From Ureibacillus acetophenoni (GTDB lineage Bacteria; Bacillota; Bacilli; Bacillales_A; Planococcaceae): a stretch of DNA of 64,000 nt. The stretch lies in assembly GCF_900220965.1 (NCBI RefSeq), contig NZ_OBQC01000007.1, positions 62,001 through 126,000 on the forward strand, in the 5' to 3' direction. How positions within the stretch are numbered: the first letter of the stretch is position 1; each line of letters begins with the position of its first letter. A program made the translations under genes and the position numbers. The notes beneath the pieces were generated by a model that saw nothing but the letters and a program-made list of their open reading frames with translations, had not been told where the DNA came from and made no database searches. Shown here one piece after another: positions 28,088 through 38,956 of this stretch.

Positions 28088-29365
28088 ATGAAAATTACAC
28101 AACTAACTAACTCTATTTCGCTAAAAAGACAATTAGAAGGCGGCAATGAAGAGCAACTAAAAACAGTACGACAAGTACTTCAAGATGTTCGTGAAAATGG
28201 CGATAAGGCAATTAGAAAATATAGTGAGATGTGGGATGGAATTTCTTTAGATGATTTTCGTGTTTCCCAAGAAGAGATTAACGAAGCATTAGCAAATTTT
28301 GATCCTCAACTGAAAAAGGATTTGGAAGAAGCAGCAGAAAATATTCGCTACTATCACGAGGCGCAGAAGAGAAAGGATTACAAGCTACCTCTAGCAGATG
28401 GATCATGGCTAGCACAACGAATTATTCCACTGGATGCAGTAGGGTTGTATGTCCCAGGTGGATCTGCTGCTTATCCTTCATCAGTACTTATGAATGTGAT
28501 TCCTGCTCAAGTTGCAGGAGTAAAACGAATTGTCATCACTTCACCAACAGGAAAAGATGGTAAGTTACCGCCAGCGGTACTTGTAGCTGCTCACATTCTT
28601 GGCGTTACTGAAATCTATAAAGTCGGTGGTGCCCAAGCTATTGCAGCGCTTGCTTACGGAACAGAAACAATTGCCCCAGTTGATAAAATAACTGGACCAG
28701 GGAATATTTATGTCGCTTTAGCAAAACGTGAAGTATTTGGTGAAGTAGCCATAGATATGATTGCAGGACCAAGTGAAATTTGTGTACTAGCAGATGATAC
28801 TGCATATGCTGATGAAGTAGCGGCTGACTTACTATCTCAGGCTGAACATGATGCTCTTGCTTGTGCAGTGCTAATTACTACAAGTGAAAGCTTGGCAGAA
28901 GAAGTTTCTGAGCAAGTCGAAGAACAATTAAGCAAACTACCTCGAGAAGCGATTGCACGCCAATCGATTGAAAACTTTGGTCAAATTTATATTGCAGAAA
29001 CGATGGAAGAAGCAATCCGTGCTGTTAACTCCCTTGCACCAGAACATTTAGAAATCGTCACTGAAAAGGCAGAAGCAGTATCTGAACAAATTCGCCATGC
29101 CGGGGCTATTTTCATAGGAAGATATAGTTCAGAACCTGTTGGGGATTACTTTGCTGGAACAAATCACGTCCTACCTACTAACAGTACGGCAAGATTTGCT
29201 AGCGGATTAAACGTAGATGATTTTATTAAAAAATCGAGTGTTGTTTACTATAGTGAAAAAACATGGAAAGAAAATGCACCGAAAATAGCGAGACTTGCTC
29301 GAATGGAAGGGCTTGAAGGGCATGCCCGTGCAGTTGAATCTCGCGGATGGTCTAAAGGAGAATAA
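28088..29365 (+). CDS. hisD: Histidinol dehydrogenase
   Basis: Zinc- and NAD-dependent enzyme for the last two oxidation steps, L-histidinol to L-histidine. 425 residues. The family signature region around DMIAGPSEICVLAD near 225 and the SQAEHD zinc-binding segment near 252 are intact, with the later His residues in LAPEHLEI and GTNHVLPT. GAGAAGGG precedes the ATG. Confidence 0.96.
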   Translation: MKITQLTNSISLKRQLEGGNEEQLKTVRQVLQDVRENGDKAIRKYSEMWDGISLDDFRVSQEEINEALANFDPQLKKDLEEAAENIRYYHEAQKRKDYKLPLADGSWLAQRIIPLDAVGLYVPGGSAAYPSSVLMNVIPAQVAGVKRIVITSPTGKDGKLPPAVLVAAHILGVTEIYKVGGAQAIAALAYGTETIAPVDKITGPGNIYVALAKREVFGEVAIDMIAGPSEICVLADDTAYADEVAADLLSQAEHDALACAVLITTSESLAEEVSEQVEEQLSKLPREAIARQSIENFGQIYIAETMEEAIRAVNSLAPEHLEIVTEKAEAVSEQIRHAGAIFIGRYSSEPVGDYFAGTNHVLPTNSTARFASGLNVDDFIKKSSVVYYSEKTWKENAPKIARLARMEGLEGHARAVESRGWSKGE

Positions 29366-29368
29366 AAA

Positions 29369-29974
29369 ATGTCTGAACTAAAAAGAAGATATGCAAAAAT
29401 TGATCGTAATACTAATGAAACTAAAATAAGCGTAGAATTAGATTTAGACGGCGAAGGAAAAGCTGAAATTAATACGGGAGTTCCATTTATGGACCATATG
29501 CTCGACCTTTTCGTGAAGCACGGTCTTTTTGATAGTAAAATCATCGCTAATGGTGATACGCACATTGATGACCACCACACAACTGAAGACCTTGGTATCG
29601 TATTAGGGCAAGTTATACGCGAAGCATTAGGTGATAAAAAAGGAATTAAACGCTACGGAAATGCGTTTGTACCGATGGATGATGCGTTAGCACAAGTAGT
29701 TGTTGATTGTTCAAATCGACCACACCTTGAATACGGTGTAGAACCACAACTAACTCAAAAAGTCGGAACATTTGATACAGAATTAGTCCACGAATTTTTA
29801 TGGAAATTTGCTTTGGAAGCCCGTATGAATGTACACGTAATTGTTCCTTATGGCCATAATACACATCATATCATTGAGGCGATTTTTAAAGCACTTGCTC
29901 GTGCGATTGATGATGCAGTTCAGATAGATCCACGTGTAAAAGGTGTACCTTCAACGAAAGGACTATTGACATAA
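29369..29974 (+). CDS. hisB: Imidazoleglycerol-phosphate dehydratase
   Basis: 201-residue IGPD, the monofunctional form without a histidinol-phosphatase domain, so a separate phosphatase must exist elsewhere. Metal-binding signatures: FMDHMLDLFVKHG near 40, HIDDHHTTED near 66 and its second-half repeat HNTHHIIEAIFKALARA near 162. AAGGAG lies at the end of hisD, 3 bases away. Confidence 0.96.
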   Translation: MSELKRRYAKIDRNTNETKISVELDLDGEGKAEINTGVPFMDHMLDLFVKHGLFDSKIIANGDTHIDDHHTTEDLGIVLGQVIREALGDKKGIKRYGNAFVPMDDALAQVVVDCSNRPHLEYGVEPQLTQKVGTFDTELVHEFLWKFALEARMNVHVIVPYGHNTHHIIEAIFKALARAIDDAVQIDPRVKGVPSTKGLLT

Positions 29975-29975
29975 T

Positions 29976-30596
29976 ATGAAGATTGGCGTAATAGATTATG
30001 GAATGGGCAATTTATTTAGCGTTGAACAAGCGCTAAAACTATTAAATTGTGAACCAATCATTTCATCAAACATCGAAGAACTTAATAGCTGTGACGCCCT
30101 AATTTTACCTGGTGTTGGAGCATTTCCTGATGCGATGAAACGACTAGCTGAAACAGAATTAGATACTTTTATTAAAAGTCAAACGAAACCTTTACTTGGG
30201 ATATGTCTAGGTATGCAGTTAATGTTTGAAAAAAGTGACGAAGTAGAGTTAACAGAGGGACTTGGAATCTTTAAAGGTCGCGTAAAACGATTCGAAGGAG
30301 TTCCTAGAATTCCGCATATGGGTTGGAATAACTTACAATTTTCACAATTCCCAGAATGGTTAAAGGAAACTAAATTGCCCGATGATCGCTTTGTATATTT
30401 CGTCCACTCTTACTATGCGACTGAACTGGCAAATAAAGAACTAGTTGCTTATGCAGATTATGAAGGTGTAAAAGTGCCTGGTGTCGTGAAAAACGGTAGC
30501 TTCACAGGGATGCAGTTCCATCCAGAAAAATCCGGAGCATTCGGTGTGTTTTTACTGAACCAGTGGCTTAAAGGATTGGAGAGAAACGAATGTTAA
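29976..30596 (+). CDS. hisH: Imidazole glycerol phosphate synthase, glutaminase subunit
   Basis: Class I glutamine amidotransferase, 206 residues. The oxyanion strand [12 protein letters not shown] and nucleophile Cys in [11 protein letters not shown] near 78 are visible, as are the His and Glu of MQFHPEKSG near 181. It supplies ammonia to HisF. The stop overlaps the hisF start by 7 bases. In B. subtilis hisA lies between hisH and hisF; here it is missing. Confidence 0.95.
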   Translation: MKIGVIDYGMGNLFSVEQALKLLNCEPIISSNIEELNSCDALILPGVGAFPDAMKRLAETELDTFIKSQTKPLLGICLGMQLMFEKSDEVELTEGLGIFKGRVKRFEGVPRIPHMGWNNLQFSQFPEWLKETKLPDDRFVYFVHSYYATELANKELVAYADYEGVKVPGVVKNGSFTGMQFHPEKSGAFGVFLLNQWLKGLERNEC

Positions 30597-31348
30597 CAAA
30601 ACGAATTATTCCATGTCTTGACGTAAAAGAAGGAAGAGTTGTTAAAGGTGTACAGTTTGTTGAACTACGTGACGCTGGAGACCCTGTAGAACTTGCCAAA
30701 TTTTACGATGAACAAGGTGCAGATGAATTAGTATTTTTAGATATTTCCGCTTCTAATGAAGGTCGAGAAACGATGATTGACGTTGTGCGAAAAACAGCAG
30801 CAACATTAGCTATTCCATTTACTGTTGGTGGAGGAATTCGTACATTAGAGGATATGAAGGGAATTTTACGTGCTGGTGCGGATAAAGTATCAGTAAATAC
30901 AGCCGCTTTAGTACGTCCTGAACTGATTAAAGAAGGTTCCGATTTCTTTGGTGCTCAATGTATCGTAGTTGCAATTGATGCTCGTTACAGCGAAGAAGAT
31001 GGTACATGGATGGTTTATACTCATGGTGGACGTAACAAAACTGAATGGACAGCTGTTGAATGGGCAAAAGAAGCGGTTCGTTTAGGTGCAGGTGAAATTT
31101 TACTAACGAGTATGAATCAAGACGGCGAAAAAAGTGGTTTTGATTTAGAATTAACAAGAGCAGTTCGAGAAGCGGTAACTGTTCCAGTTATTGCGAGTGG
31201 TGGCGCAGGTAATGCACAACACTTCTTAGAAGTTTTACAAGATGTTGACGCGGACGCGGCATTAGCAGCATCAATTTTCCACTATAAAGAAACGAGCGTA
31301 GCAGAAGTGAAAGCATTTTTACGCGAAAAAGGAGTACGTGTCAGATAA
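30590..31348 (+). CDS. hisF: Imidazole glycerol phosphate synthase, cyclase subunit
   Basis: 252-residue TIM barrel. It is HisF, not HisA: the start is [19 protein letters not shown], with catalytic Asp11 in CLDV, and [14 protein letters not shown] near 171 is diagnostic. It uses PRFAR and ammonia from HisH. The start lies inside hisH and the stop shares bases with the hisI start (TAATG), so the three are translationally coupled. The HisA product that should feed it is not encoded here. Confidence 0.96.
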   Translation: MLTKRIIPCLDVKEGRVVKGVQFVELRDAGDPVELAKFYDEQGADELVFLDISASNEGRETMIDVVRKTAATLAIPFTVGGGIRTLEDMKGILRAGADKVSVNTAALVRPELIKEGSDFFGAQCIVVAIDARYSEEDGTWMVYTHGGRNKTEWTAVEWAKEAVRLGAGEILLTSMNQDGEKSGFDLELTRAVREAVTVPVIASGGAGNAQHFLEVLQDVDADAALAASIFHYKETSVAEVKAFLREKGVRVR

Positions 31349-31992
31349 TGATTGCTATAGATAATCTAAAGTTCGATGAAAAAGGGTTAATAACAGCTGT
31401 TGTGCAAGATGCTCAATCAAAAGAAGTATTAACCGTTGCATATATGAATAAAGAATCGTTACAAAAAACAATTGAAACTGGTGAAACTTGGTTTTACTCT
31501 CGTTCAAGACAAGAATTGTGGCATAAAGGTGCAACAAGTGGAAACACACAAAAAGTCATTTCAATAAAAACAGATTGCGATCAAGATGCACTTGTTGTGG
31601 AAGTGTTACCAGCTGGCCCAGCTTGCCATAACGGTACGACTTCATGCTTCACTGAAGAACTACTTAAAAATGATCAAGTGGGTACAGTAGGAATTATTCC
31701 TTATTTAGCAGAAGTAATTCGCACACGTGAAAGCGAAATGCCAGAAGGTGCTTATACTACATACTTATTTACAGAAGGAATCGATAAGATTTGTAAAAAG
31801 GTTGGCGAAGAAGCAACCGAGGTTGTAATTGGTGCGAAAAATCGTGATAAAAAAGAAGTAACATGGGAAGCAGCAGACCTTATTTATCACTTACTTGTTT
31901 TACTACAAGAACAAAAAATTAGTGTTTATGATGTGCTTGAAGTTCTTGTTGATCGTCATCAACAAAAAAGAGCTAGTACAAAGGGTAATTAA
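31348..31992 (+). CDS. hisI: Bifunctional PRA-CH / PRA-PH enzyme HisIE
   Basis: Phosphoribosyl-AMP cyclohydrolase (N-terminal ~1-110) fused to phosphoribosyl-ATP pyrophosphatase (C-terminal ~115-205), steps 2 and 3 of histidine synthesis. 214 residues. HisI motifs [14 protein letters not shown] near 47 and the Cys ligands in TDCDQDA and GPACHNG are visible, as is the HisE helix [15 protein letters not shown] near 148. Last gene of the his operon, with a putative terminator 60 bases on. Confidence 0.95.
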   Translation: MIAIDNLKFDEKGLITAVVQDAQSKEVLTVAYMNKESLQKTIETGETWFYSRSRQELWHKGATSGNTQKVISIKTDCDQDALVVEVLPAGPACHNGTTSCFTEELLKNDQVGTVGIIPYLAEVIRTRESEMPEGAYTTYLFTEGIDKICKKVGEEATEVVIGAKNRDKKEVTWEAADLIYHLLVLLQEQKISVYDVLEVLVDRHQQKRASTKGN

Positions 31993-32051
31993 CAATTCGA
32001 AATGAATGACGTATATAATATATGTGTTATAATAGGGAAGTGTTTTATTAG

Positions 32052-32080
32052 GGAACGTTGTCGAAACGTTCCTTCTTTCG
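32052..32080 (+). terminator. Putative his operon terminator
   Basis: Perfect 8-bp stem GGAACGTT / AACGTTCC with loop GTCGA, followed by TTCTTTC, which is a weak T run. The rest of the gap to 32262 holds a GATGCACAT direct repeat (32143 and 32180) and nothing else that I recognise. Confidence 0.6.
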
Positions 32081-32262
32081 TGTATACGGCGAATTTTACA
32101 GATAATTTTTTGGTAACTATTTGAGGTTTACGAAAAATCTAGATGCACATATTTGACTGCTTTTTGCAGAAAAGTGATCGATGCACATGTCTTAGACAGT
32201 AACGGAATGAAAGCTGTCAAAAATACGCCAACGCGAAATTGAATCATTTCGGAGGATTTAAC

Positions 32263-33789
32263 TTGGAAAATCAACGTAGAAAAGAGCAAAAGAATAATAT
32301 TGTGTCCTTTGTTCCTAATGGTGATTATTATTTTAAAAAAGCATTAAAAGCAATAGACCATGACCAAATGGATAAAGCTTATAAATATATGAAACGTGCA
32401 GCAGAACTGAGTCCATCAAATGCACATATCTTAATGCAATTTGGCATTATGGAAATGGATGCGGGGAACTTTGAAAGTGCCTATGAATGTATCCACACAG
32501 CCTATAGTTTAGAGCCTAGTGAATCGGAGTACGTATTCTTCTTAGCGGATGTGTCAGGATGCCTTGGTATTGTCCATGATGCTAAAAAATATGCAGAACA
32601 GTATTTAGAAATGGACCCTGAAGGTGTTTATTCTTTTGAAGCAAGTGAAATATTAGAGTTTATCGAATTTGAAGATGAATTTGAATCATTTGATGAAGAA
32701 GATGGCGAAAAGATTATCGCTCAAGAAAAAGCTCGCCGACTAATGGAGAATGGACGTTTTCCTGAAGCGATTGAGGTGCTTGAGGATTTAATTGAAACGT
32801 TTCCTGACTTATGGCCAGCCTTTAACAATTTAGCATTGGCTTATTTTTATACAGGTGAAATTGAAGATGCTAAAGCATTGCTAAACCATGTTTTACGTGA
32901 AAATCATGGCAATCTTCATGCAATTTGCAATTTAACAGTTATTGCCTACTATGAAAAGAAAGATAAAGAATTAGCGGAATTAGTAGAAATCTTAAAGAAA
33001 ATTAATCCCTTTGATTGGGAAAATCGTTATAAGTTAGGTGCGACATTATCGTTAATTGGTGAGCATGAGTTAGCATTTAAATGGTTACGTAGTATGAGTA
33101 AACGTGGTTATGAAGGCGATAGTGGTTTTTATTTCTGGTTAGCCCAATCTGCTTACTTTTGTGGCCATGTAGACATAGCTGAGAGTGCATGGAAAACATT
33201 AGTTGAAATAGATCCATCTAAAAAGGGATTAGAGCCTTGGCAACATATTAAAACGAACGTAGGAAGTAACGCATTAGAGCAAAATCGTGAGAAAATCGTT
33301 GAAAAAATTACGAGTAAATATAGTGCTCATAGAATGTTTGGTTTTTTCTTATTAAGTAAATCTGCATATAAACAAGAGATTATTGCTCACCCAACTTGGA
33401 TTGACTTAACAAAATATTCTGGTCTTGAAAAGTTATCTTTAGCCTATGCATTGAATCATCAATTTAATAGAAACAACAAAATTGAAAAATATTTTGAAAG
33501 AGCTATGGAAGTTGCTGAACAACTATATGAAAAAAGTGGAAGTGTTACTGTTGAAGAACAGTATTTATTCCAAATGTGGTTTGTTTTATGTGAAAAAGCA
33601 TTGCAAGACTCATATGAATTTAAAAATGTAAAAGCATTGGCAGCGGCTGTAGACTTTATGTTTCATTCAACTATTAATAGTACCCGCGTAACGAAAAAAG
33701 AATATGCCGAGAAATATAATATTTCTGTCTCTACTTTAACAAAATATGTAGAAGACCTTATTAACTATTTGCCTTTTGAATCGAAGTAA
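32263..33789 (+). CDS. TPR-repeat protein with C-terminal helix-turn-helix-like end (YvcD position)
   Basis: 508 residues. TPR-like repeats in the N-terminal half (YYFKKALKAIDHDQMDKAYKYMKRAAELSPSN, then AHILMQFGIMEMDAGNFESAYECI and others to about 280), an acidic stretch EFEDEFESFDEEDGE near 140, a helical middle, and a C-terminal EYAEKYNISVSTLTKYVEDL resembling a DNA-binding helix-turn-helix. Start TTG at 32263 with GGAGG 7 bases upstream. It occupies the place of the TPR gene between his and trxB in B. subtilis. Function unknown. Confidence 0.8.
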   Translation: MENQRRKEQKNNIVSFVPNGDYYFKKALKAIDHDQMDKAYKYMKRAAELSPSNAHILMQFGIMEMDAGNFESAYECIHTAYSLEPSESEYVFFLADVSGCLGIVHDAKKYAEQYLEMDPEGVYSFEASEILEFIEFEDEFESFDEEDGEKIIAQEKARRLMENGRFPEAIEVLEDLIETFPDLWPAFNNLALAYFYTGEIEDAKALLNHVLRENHGNLHAICNLTVIAYYEKKDKELAELVEILKKINPFDWENRYKLGATLSLIGEHELAFKWLRSMSKRGYEGDSGFYFWLAQSAYFCGHVDIAESAWKTLVEIDPSKKGLEPWQHIKTNVGSNALEQNREKIVEKITSKYSAHRMFGFFLLSKSAYKQEIIAHPTWIDLTKYSGLEKLSLAYALNHQFNRNNKIEKYFERAMEVAEQLYEKSGSVTVEEQYLFQMWFVLCEKALQDSYEFKNVKALAAAVDFMFHSTINSTRVTKKEYAEKYNISVSTLTKYVEDLINYLPFESK

Positions 33790-33858
33790 GCTTAAGCATT
33801 TCATTTGAAGAAGTTCGCGTGATGCACTACGATGAAATTAAGCATTTTGCTTTATTAG

Positions 33859-34818
<960 letters not shown>

Positions 34819-34919
34819 AATCTTAATAATGTCTTAATTTACGTGTAACTTATTTGAAACACAGAAGGGGTATACTATAAATATGAACGCGTTATCCCCC
34901 TTTTTGTGTATCATTTTTT

Positions 34920-34956
34920 AGTTGTTTCCATTTTACGTGGGAACAACTTTTTTTTG
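34920..34956 (+). terminator. trxB terminator
   Basis: AGTTGTTTCC / GGGAACAACT, 10 positions with one wobble pair, then a run of T. Confidence 0.88.
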
Positions 34957-34995
34957 AGAAAAAGAGAGTTTATACATAGCTTTAAAGTAAGATGC

Positions 34996-35030
34996 CAACT
35001 CGACCTAGTTCTGGGTCGAGTTGTGTTATT
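34996..35030 (+). terminator. Second terminator-like hairpin after trxB
   Basis: Perfect 10-bp stem CAACTCGACC / GGTCGAGTTG with an 8-base loop and TGTTATTTT behind it. It lies 40 bases after the first terminator; the gap 34819-35150 holds nothing else evident. Confidence 0.7.
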
Positions 35031-35150
35031 TTCCTGTAAATAATGTTAATGATTGTTTAAATTCATTGGTGTAGACATATTATTTTGTAACCAACCTAAT
35101 TTAACAGTTATAATAGAAATAAGAAGCTAGAAAAGATTTGGGGTGTAGTC

Positions 35151-35621
35151 ATGCAAAGGATTGCTAATTTATTAGCCGTACAAGATGGAAAAGTTCTACT
35201 TATGCAAAAGCCTAGAAGAGGTTGGTATGTGGCTCCTGGTGGAAAAATGGAAAGTGGCGAATCAATAATAGAAGCTGCAATTCGTGAGTTTCAAGAGGAG
35301 ACAAGTGCTACACCGAAAGATGTTCATTTAAAAGGTGTCTTTACGATTGTTATTAAAGAGGATGGACTCGTTGTTGATGAGTGGATGCTATTTACATTTG
35401 TCTCAAATGGAATTATCGGAACTCCTGTTAAAGAAAATCGGGAAGGGAAGCTGGACTGGCACCCTATTGAAAGTCTACATCATTTACCAATGGCTGAAGG
35501 AGATCGTGATAATCTTTTATTTGTATGTACAAAAGAGGGGATTCAATATGGAACGTTTGAATATACAAAGGATTATGAATTGTTAAGTTCAACATTACAA
35601 TCATCGACGGAACAACAATAA
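35151..35621 (+). CDS. NUDIX hydrolase (YvcI-like)
   Basis: 156-residue NUDIX hydrolase, likely an 8-oxo-dGTP or NTP pyrophosphohydrolase of the MutT type. The Nudix box runs from GGKMESGESIIEAAIREFQ into EETSA near 27-50: the REFQEE catalytic core is intact, but the usual final Gly is Ser. TTTGGGG precedes the ATG. It begins the nudix-rapZ-yvcK-whiA-crh operon, the B. subtilis yvcIJKL-crh order. Confidence 0.87.
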   Translation: MQRIANLLAVQDGKVLLMQKPRRGWYVAPGGKMESGESIIEAAIREFQEETSATPKDVHLKGVFTIVIKEDGLVVDEWMLFTFVSNGIIGTPVKENREGKLDWHPIESLHHLPMAEGDRDNLLFVCTKEGIQYGTFEYTKDYELLSSTLQSSTEQQ

Positions 35622-35636
35622 GGGGAGTGTATTTCC

Positions 35637-36521
35637 ATGGCGAGCAATAACTTATATAACCATGAGATTGTCATTATAACTGGGATGAGTGGTGCAGGTA
35701 AAACAGTAGCGGTACAAAGTTTTGAAGATTTAGGCTACTACTGTATTGATAATTTACCTCCTGCTTTATTAACGACGTTTTTAGCACTGATGAAAGAATC
35801 TGAACGAAATATAACTCGTGTTGCCGCAGTAATGGATATGAGAGGCGGAGAATTTTTTGATTCGCTAGTTGATGCATTAGATAAGTTAGAAAAGGTTGAA
35901 GATCTTCAAACGCGTGTTTTATTTTTGGACGCAGATGATGAGACACTTGTTCGTCGTTATAAAGAAACGAGAAGATCGCACCCACTTGACCCTCAAGGGC
36001 TGCCCCTTAATGGAATAAAAAAAGAACGAGCATTACTTTCTGAGCTTAAAGGACGAGCTACTTATGTTTACAACACTTCGACAATGAAACCACGAGAACT
36101 AAGGGAAAAAATAGCCTACGAATTTGCTACAGCATCTGGTCCGACTTTCTCAGTGAATGTGATGTCTTTTGGTTTTAAAAATGGAATTCCAATTGATGCA
36201 GATTTAGTATTTGATGTTCGATTCCTAAAAAATCCATATTATGTCGAAGAACTACGACATAAAACAGGATTACAAACAGAAGTTTCTTCATATGTTTTAG
36301 CTAATGAAGATACACAAGAATTAATTAATAAATTATCAGATCTATTCACATTTATGGTTCCACAATATAAAAATGAAGGTAAAACTCAATTAGTCATCGC
36401 TTTTGGGTGTACCGGTGGGCAACATCGTTCTGTAACCTTAGCAGAATACTTCGGTAAAGTATTCAAAGAAAGCTATCAAACTGTCATTACGCATCGAGAT
36501 GTTATCCAAAGGAAGGATTGA
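35637..36521 (+). CDS. rapZ: RNase adapter / nucleotide-binding protein RapZ (YvcJ)
   Basis: 294-residue P-loop protein with Walker A GMSGAGKT near 16 and the [18 protein letters not shown] segment near 100. The C-terminal domain carries [10 protein letters not shown] near 258. E. coli RapZ guides RNase E to GlmZ and senses glucosamine-6-phosphate; B. subtilis YvcJ binds and hydrolyses nucleotides and affects competence. The Bacillus role in RNA decay is not established. GGGGAG stands before the ATG. Confidence 0.93.
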   Translation: MASNNLYNHEIVIITGMSGAGKTVAVQSFEDLGYYCIDNLPPALLTTFLALMKESERNITRVAAVMDMRGGEFFDSLVDALDKLEKVEDLQTRVLFLDADDETLVRRYKETRRSHPLDPQGLPLNGIKKERALLSELKGRATYVYNTSTMKPRELREKIAYEFATASGPTFSVNVMSFGFKNGIPIDADLVFDVRFLKNPYYVEELRHKTGLQTEVSSYVLANEDTQELINKLSDLFTFMVPQYKNEGKTQLVIAFGCTGGQHRSVTLAEYFGKVFKESYQTVITHRDVIQRKD

Positions 36522-36525
36522 AAAA

Positions 36526-37488
36526 ATGCCAAGGAAAAAAACGAACGTCGTAGTAATAGGAGGTGGAACAGGTCTATCCACATTATTACGCGGATTGAAA
36601 AGATATCCTTTTGAAATTACAGCAATTGTAACAGTCGCCGATGATGGTGGATCCTCAGGACGTTTACGAGATGACTATGATATTCCACCACCTGGCGATA
36701 TTCGAAATGTCATTGCTGCATTATCCGAAGCAGAACCATTAGTTGAACAAATGTTTCAATATCGATTCTCTCACTCAGTGGACTTAGGTGGCCATTCCTT
36801 AGGGAATTTAATGTTAACTGCTTTAACGGATATTACAGGTGATTTTAGTCATGCCATTGCAGAAATGAGTAAAGTATTAAATGTTCACGGAAAGGTACTC
36901 CCAGCAGCAAATAAAAAAATTACATTGCATGCGGAGTTAGTTGATGGATCGGTTATCGTTGGGGAATCAAAAATCCCAAATTCAACGCGCCCAATTCGGA
37001 AGGTTTTTTTAGAGCCAAATCATGTAAAACCACTACCGGAAGCAGTACGTGCTATTCATTCAGCGGATGTTATACTAGTTGGTCCAGGAAGTTTATACAC
37101 GAGCATTATTCCGAATCTATTGGTAGAAGATATAGGAGAGGCTTTAGTAGAAGCGAAGGGGCGTAAAATTTATATTTGTAATTTGATGACGCAAAAAGGT
37201 GAGACAATTAACTATAAAGCATCAGATCATGTTCAAGCAATTTTTGATCATGTTGGAAAACCGTGCTTAGATTCCATTCTTGTTAATAATTTTGATCTAC
37301 CTTTACCTATTAAAGCAAACTATAAAGAAGAAAATGCTGAACCAGTACCTGTTGATGTGGAAAATTTGGAAAAGCTAGGATTAGAAGTGATTAAAAAGGA
37401 TATTGCAACAATACAATCTGGTGTAGTGCGTCATGAATCTACCCACATTGCGCATTGGTTAGACCAATTATGTTCCGAAATTTTATAG
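36526..37488 (+). CDS. yvcK: Gluconeogenesis factor YvcK (CofD-like)
   Basis: 320 residues of the CofD/YvcK family, starting at the ATG at 36526 with AAAGGAAGG upstream. VVVIGGGTGLSTLLRGLK at the N-terminus, TVADDGGSSGRLRDDYDIPPPGD near 42 and GPGSLYTSIIPNLLV near 186 are the family signatures. YvcK binds UDP-sugars and is needed for growth and cell shape on gluconeogenic carbon sources. It lies 4 bases after rapZ. Confidence 0.94.
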   Translation: MPRKKTNVVVIGGGTGLSTLLRGLKRYPFEITAIVTVADDGGSSGRLRDDYDIPPPGDIRNVIAALSEAEPLVEQMFQYRFSHSVDLGGHSLGNLMLTALTDITGDFSHAIAEMSKVLNVHGKVLPAANKKITLHAELVDGSVIVGESKIPNSTRPIRKVFLEPNHVKPLPEAVRAIHSADVILVGPGSLYTSIIPNLLVEDIGEALVEAKGRKIYICNLMTQKGETINYKASDHVQAIFDHVGKPCLDSILVNNFDLPLPIKANYKEENAEPVPVDVENLEKLGLEVIKKDIATIQSGVVRHESTHIAHWLDQLCSEIL

Positions 37489-37561
37489 TATTCCTATTCC
37501 TCGGATCGATTAGTATATGATATGATATTCCACATACATAATTTGAAAGGGGGTTATGAAA

Positions 37562-38503
37562 GTGTCATTTGCTTCGGAAACGAAAAAAGAACTGACGCAA
37601 GTTGAAGCGAATGATAGCTGTTTAAAGGCAGAGTTATCAGCACTTATTCGTATGAATGGTGTTGTATCATTTACAAATAAACAACTTAGCCTAGATGTTC
37701 AAACAGAGAATGCTGCAATTGCGCGAAGAATATATACGATTATTAAAAAGCTCTTTTCATTAAACGTTGAGTTACTCGTTCGTAAAAAAATGCGTCTTAA
37801 AAAGAATAATGTGTATATTTGTCGAATTCGAGATGGTGCAAAAGATTTACTATCAGACCTCGAGATTATTTCAAATGAATTTCAGTTCAATCATTCGATT
37901 TCTAATTCGTTACTTGAAGAAACAGATGAAAGACGTGCCTATTTACGTGGTGCATTTTTAGCAGGTGGCTCTGTTAATAACCCAGAGACGTCTTCATATC
38001 ATTTAGAAATCTATTCTTTATATAAAGAACATGGTGAAGCATTAACAGAGTTATTAAATACTTTTCAATTAAATGCAAAAACTATTGAACGTAAAAAAGG
38101 ATTTATCACTTATTTAAAAGAAGCAGAGAAAATCTCAGATTTCTTAGGGTTAGTTGGTGCTTTCCAAGCGATGTTGAAATTTGAGGATGTCCGAATTGTT
38201 CGAGATATGAGAAATAGCGTAAATCGTATAGTCAATTGTGAAACAGCGAACTTAAATAAAACGATCGGTGCAGCTATTCGTCAAGTGGATAATATTAAGT
38301 TTATTGAAAATGCCATTGGATTAGATCAACTTCCTGAGAAACTACGAGAAATCGCCAGGTTACGTGTCGAATACCAAGATGTTACATTAAAAGAATTAGG
38401 TGAAATGGTATCGACAGGACCAGTAAGTAAATCAGGTGTAAATCATAGATTAAGAAAAATTGACGAAATCGCTGATGCTCTTCGCAGAGGAGAACAATTA
38501 TAG
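37562..38503 (+). CDS. whiA: Sporulation/cell division regulator WhiA
   Basis: LAGLIDADG-homing-endonuclease-like N-terminal domain (about 1-215) plus C-terminal helix-turn-helix (about 220-313). 313 residues. The GTG at 37562 is preferred over the ATG at 37556: GGGGG lies 8 bases before the GTG but 2 before the ATG, and [12 protein letters not shown] matches the known N-terminus. [15 protein letters not shown] near 127 and [19 protein letters not shown] near 262 are typical. WhiA affects FtsZ ring assembly and chromosome segregation in Bacillus. Confidence 0.94.
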   Translation: MSFASETKKELTQVEANDSCLKAELSALIRMNGVVSFTNKQLSLDVQTENAAIARRIYTIIKKLFSLNVELLVRKKMRLKKNNVYICRIRDGAKDLLSDLEIISNEFQFNHSISNSLLEETDERRAYLRGAFLAGGSVNNPETSSYHLEIYSLYKEHGEALTELLNTFQLNAKTIERKKGFITYLKEAEKISDFLGLVGAFQAMLKFEDVRIVRDMRNSVNRIVNCETANLNKTIGAAIRQVDNIKFIENAIGLDQLPEKLREIARLRVEYQDVTLKELGEMVSTGPVSKSGVNHRLRKIDEIADALRRGEQL

Positions 38504-38601
38504 TTCGATGGAAATAGGCAAAAACAAACATTGTTCTTTTTTGGTAATTCCGATAAGATAAATATATATTGATGAACGGTTTGAAAGAGGGAGATTATTA
38601 G

Positions 38602-38859
38602 ATGGTTGAAACCAATTTAGAAGTGAAGTTGAAATCGGGTTTACAAGCTAGACAAGCCGCTTTATTTGTCCAAGAGGCAAACCGTTATAAGGCCGAAGTG
38701 TATTTACAAAAAGACCATAAAAAAGTAAATGCAAAGTCCATTATGGGGATCATGAGCCTTGCTATCGCAAGAGGTACAACAGTAACTTTAATTGCAGATG
38801 GCAACGACGAAAACGAAGCAATCGCTGGTCTTTCTAAATTCATTGAAAAAGAAGATTAA
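38602..38859 (+). CDS. crh: HPr-like catabolite repression protein Crh
   Basis: 85 residues. HPr fold, but position 15 is Gln (GLQARQAA) instead of the phosphorylatable His, so it cannot act in PTS phosphotransfer. Ser46 in AKSIMGIMSL is retained for HprK. That is the definition of Crh, which as P-Ser-Crh binds CcpA and, unphosphorylated, methylglyoxal synthase in B. subtilis. GAAAGAGGGAG precedes the ATG. It ends the nudix-to-crh operon. Confidence 0.95.
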   Translation: MVETNLEVKLKSGLQARQAALFVQEANRYKAEVYLQKDHKKVNAKSIMGIMSLAIARGTTVTLIADGNDENEAIAGLSKFIEKED

Positions 38860-38878
38860 TGAATATTATTATGAAAAC

Positions 38879-38934
38879 GCTCGCATAAGATTCACTTAGC
38901 ATTTTTTAAGTGGAGATGCGGGCTTGTTTTTTGT
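38879..38934 (+). terminator. crh terminator
   Basis: GCTCGCAT / ATGCGGGC outer arms and CACTTA / TAAGTG inner arms around an A/T loop, followed by TTGTTTTTT. A sequence one base off the CcpA cre consensus (TGAAAACGCTCGCA, 38872-38885) overlaps its left arm, probably by chance. Confidence 0.78.
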
Positions 38935-38956
38935 GGGTGGGGGTTACGGTGGGGAA

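Noticed and set aside
38872-38885. CcpA cre-like site TGAAAACGCTCGCA after crh
   Set aside because: Lies downstream of crh within the terminator stem, with a mismatch to consensus; probably chance.
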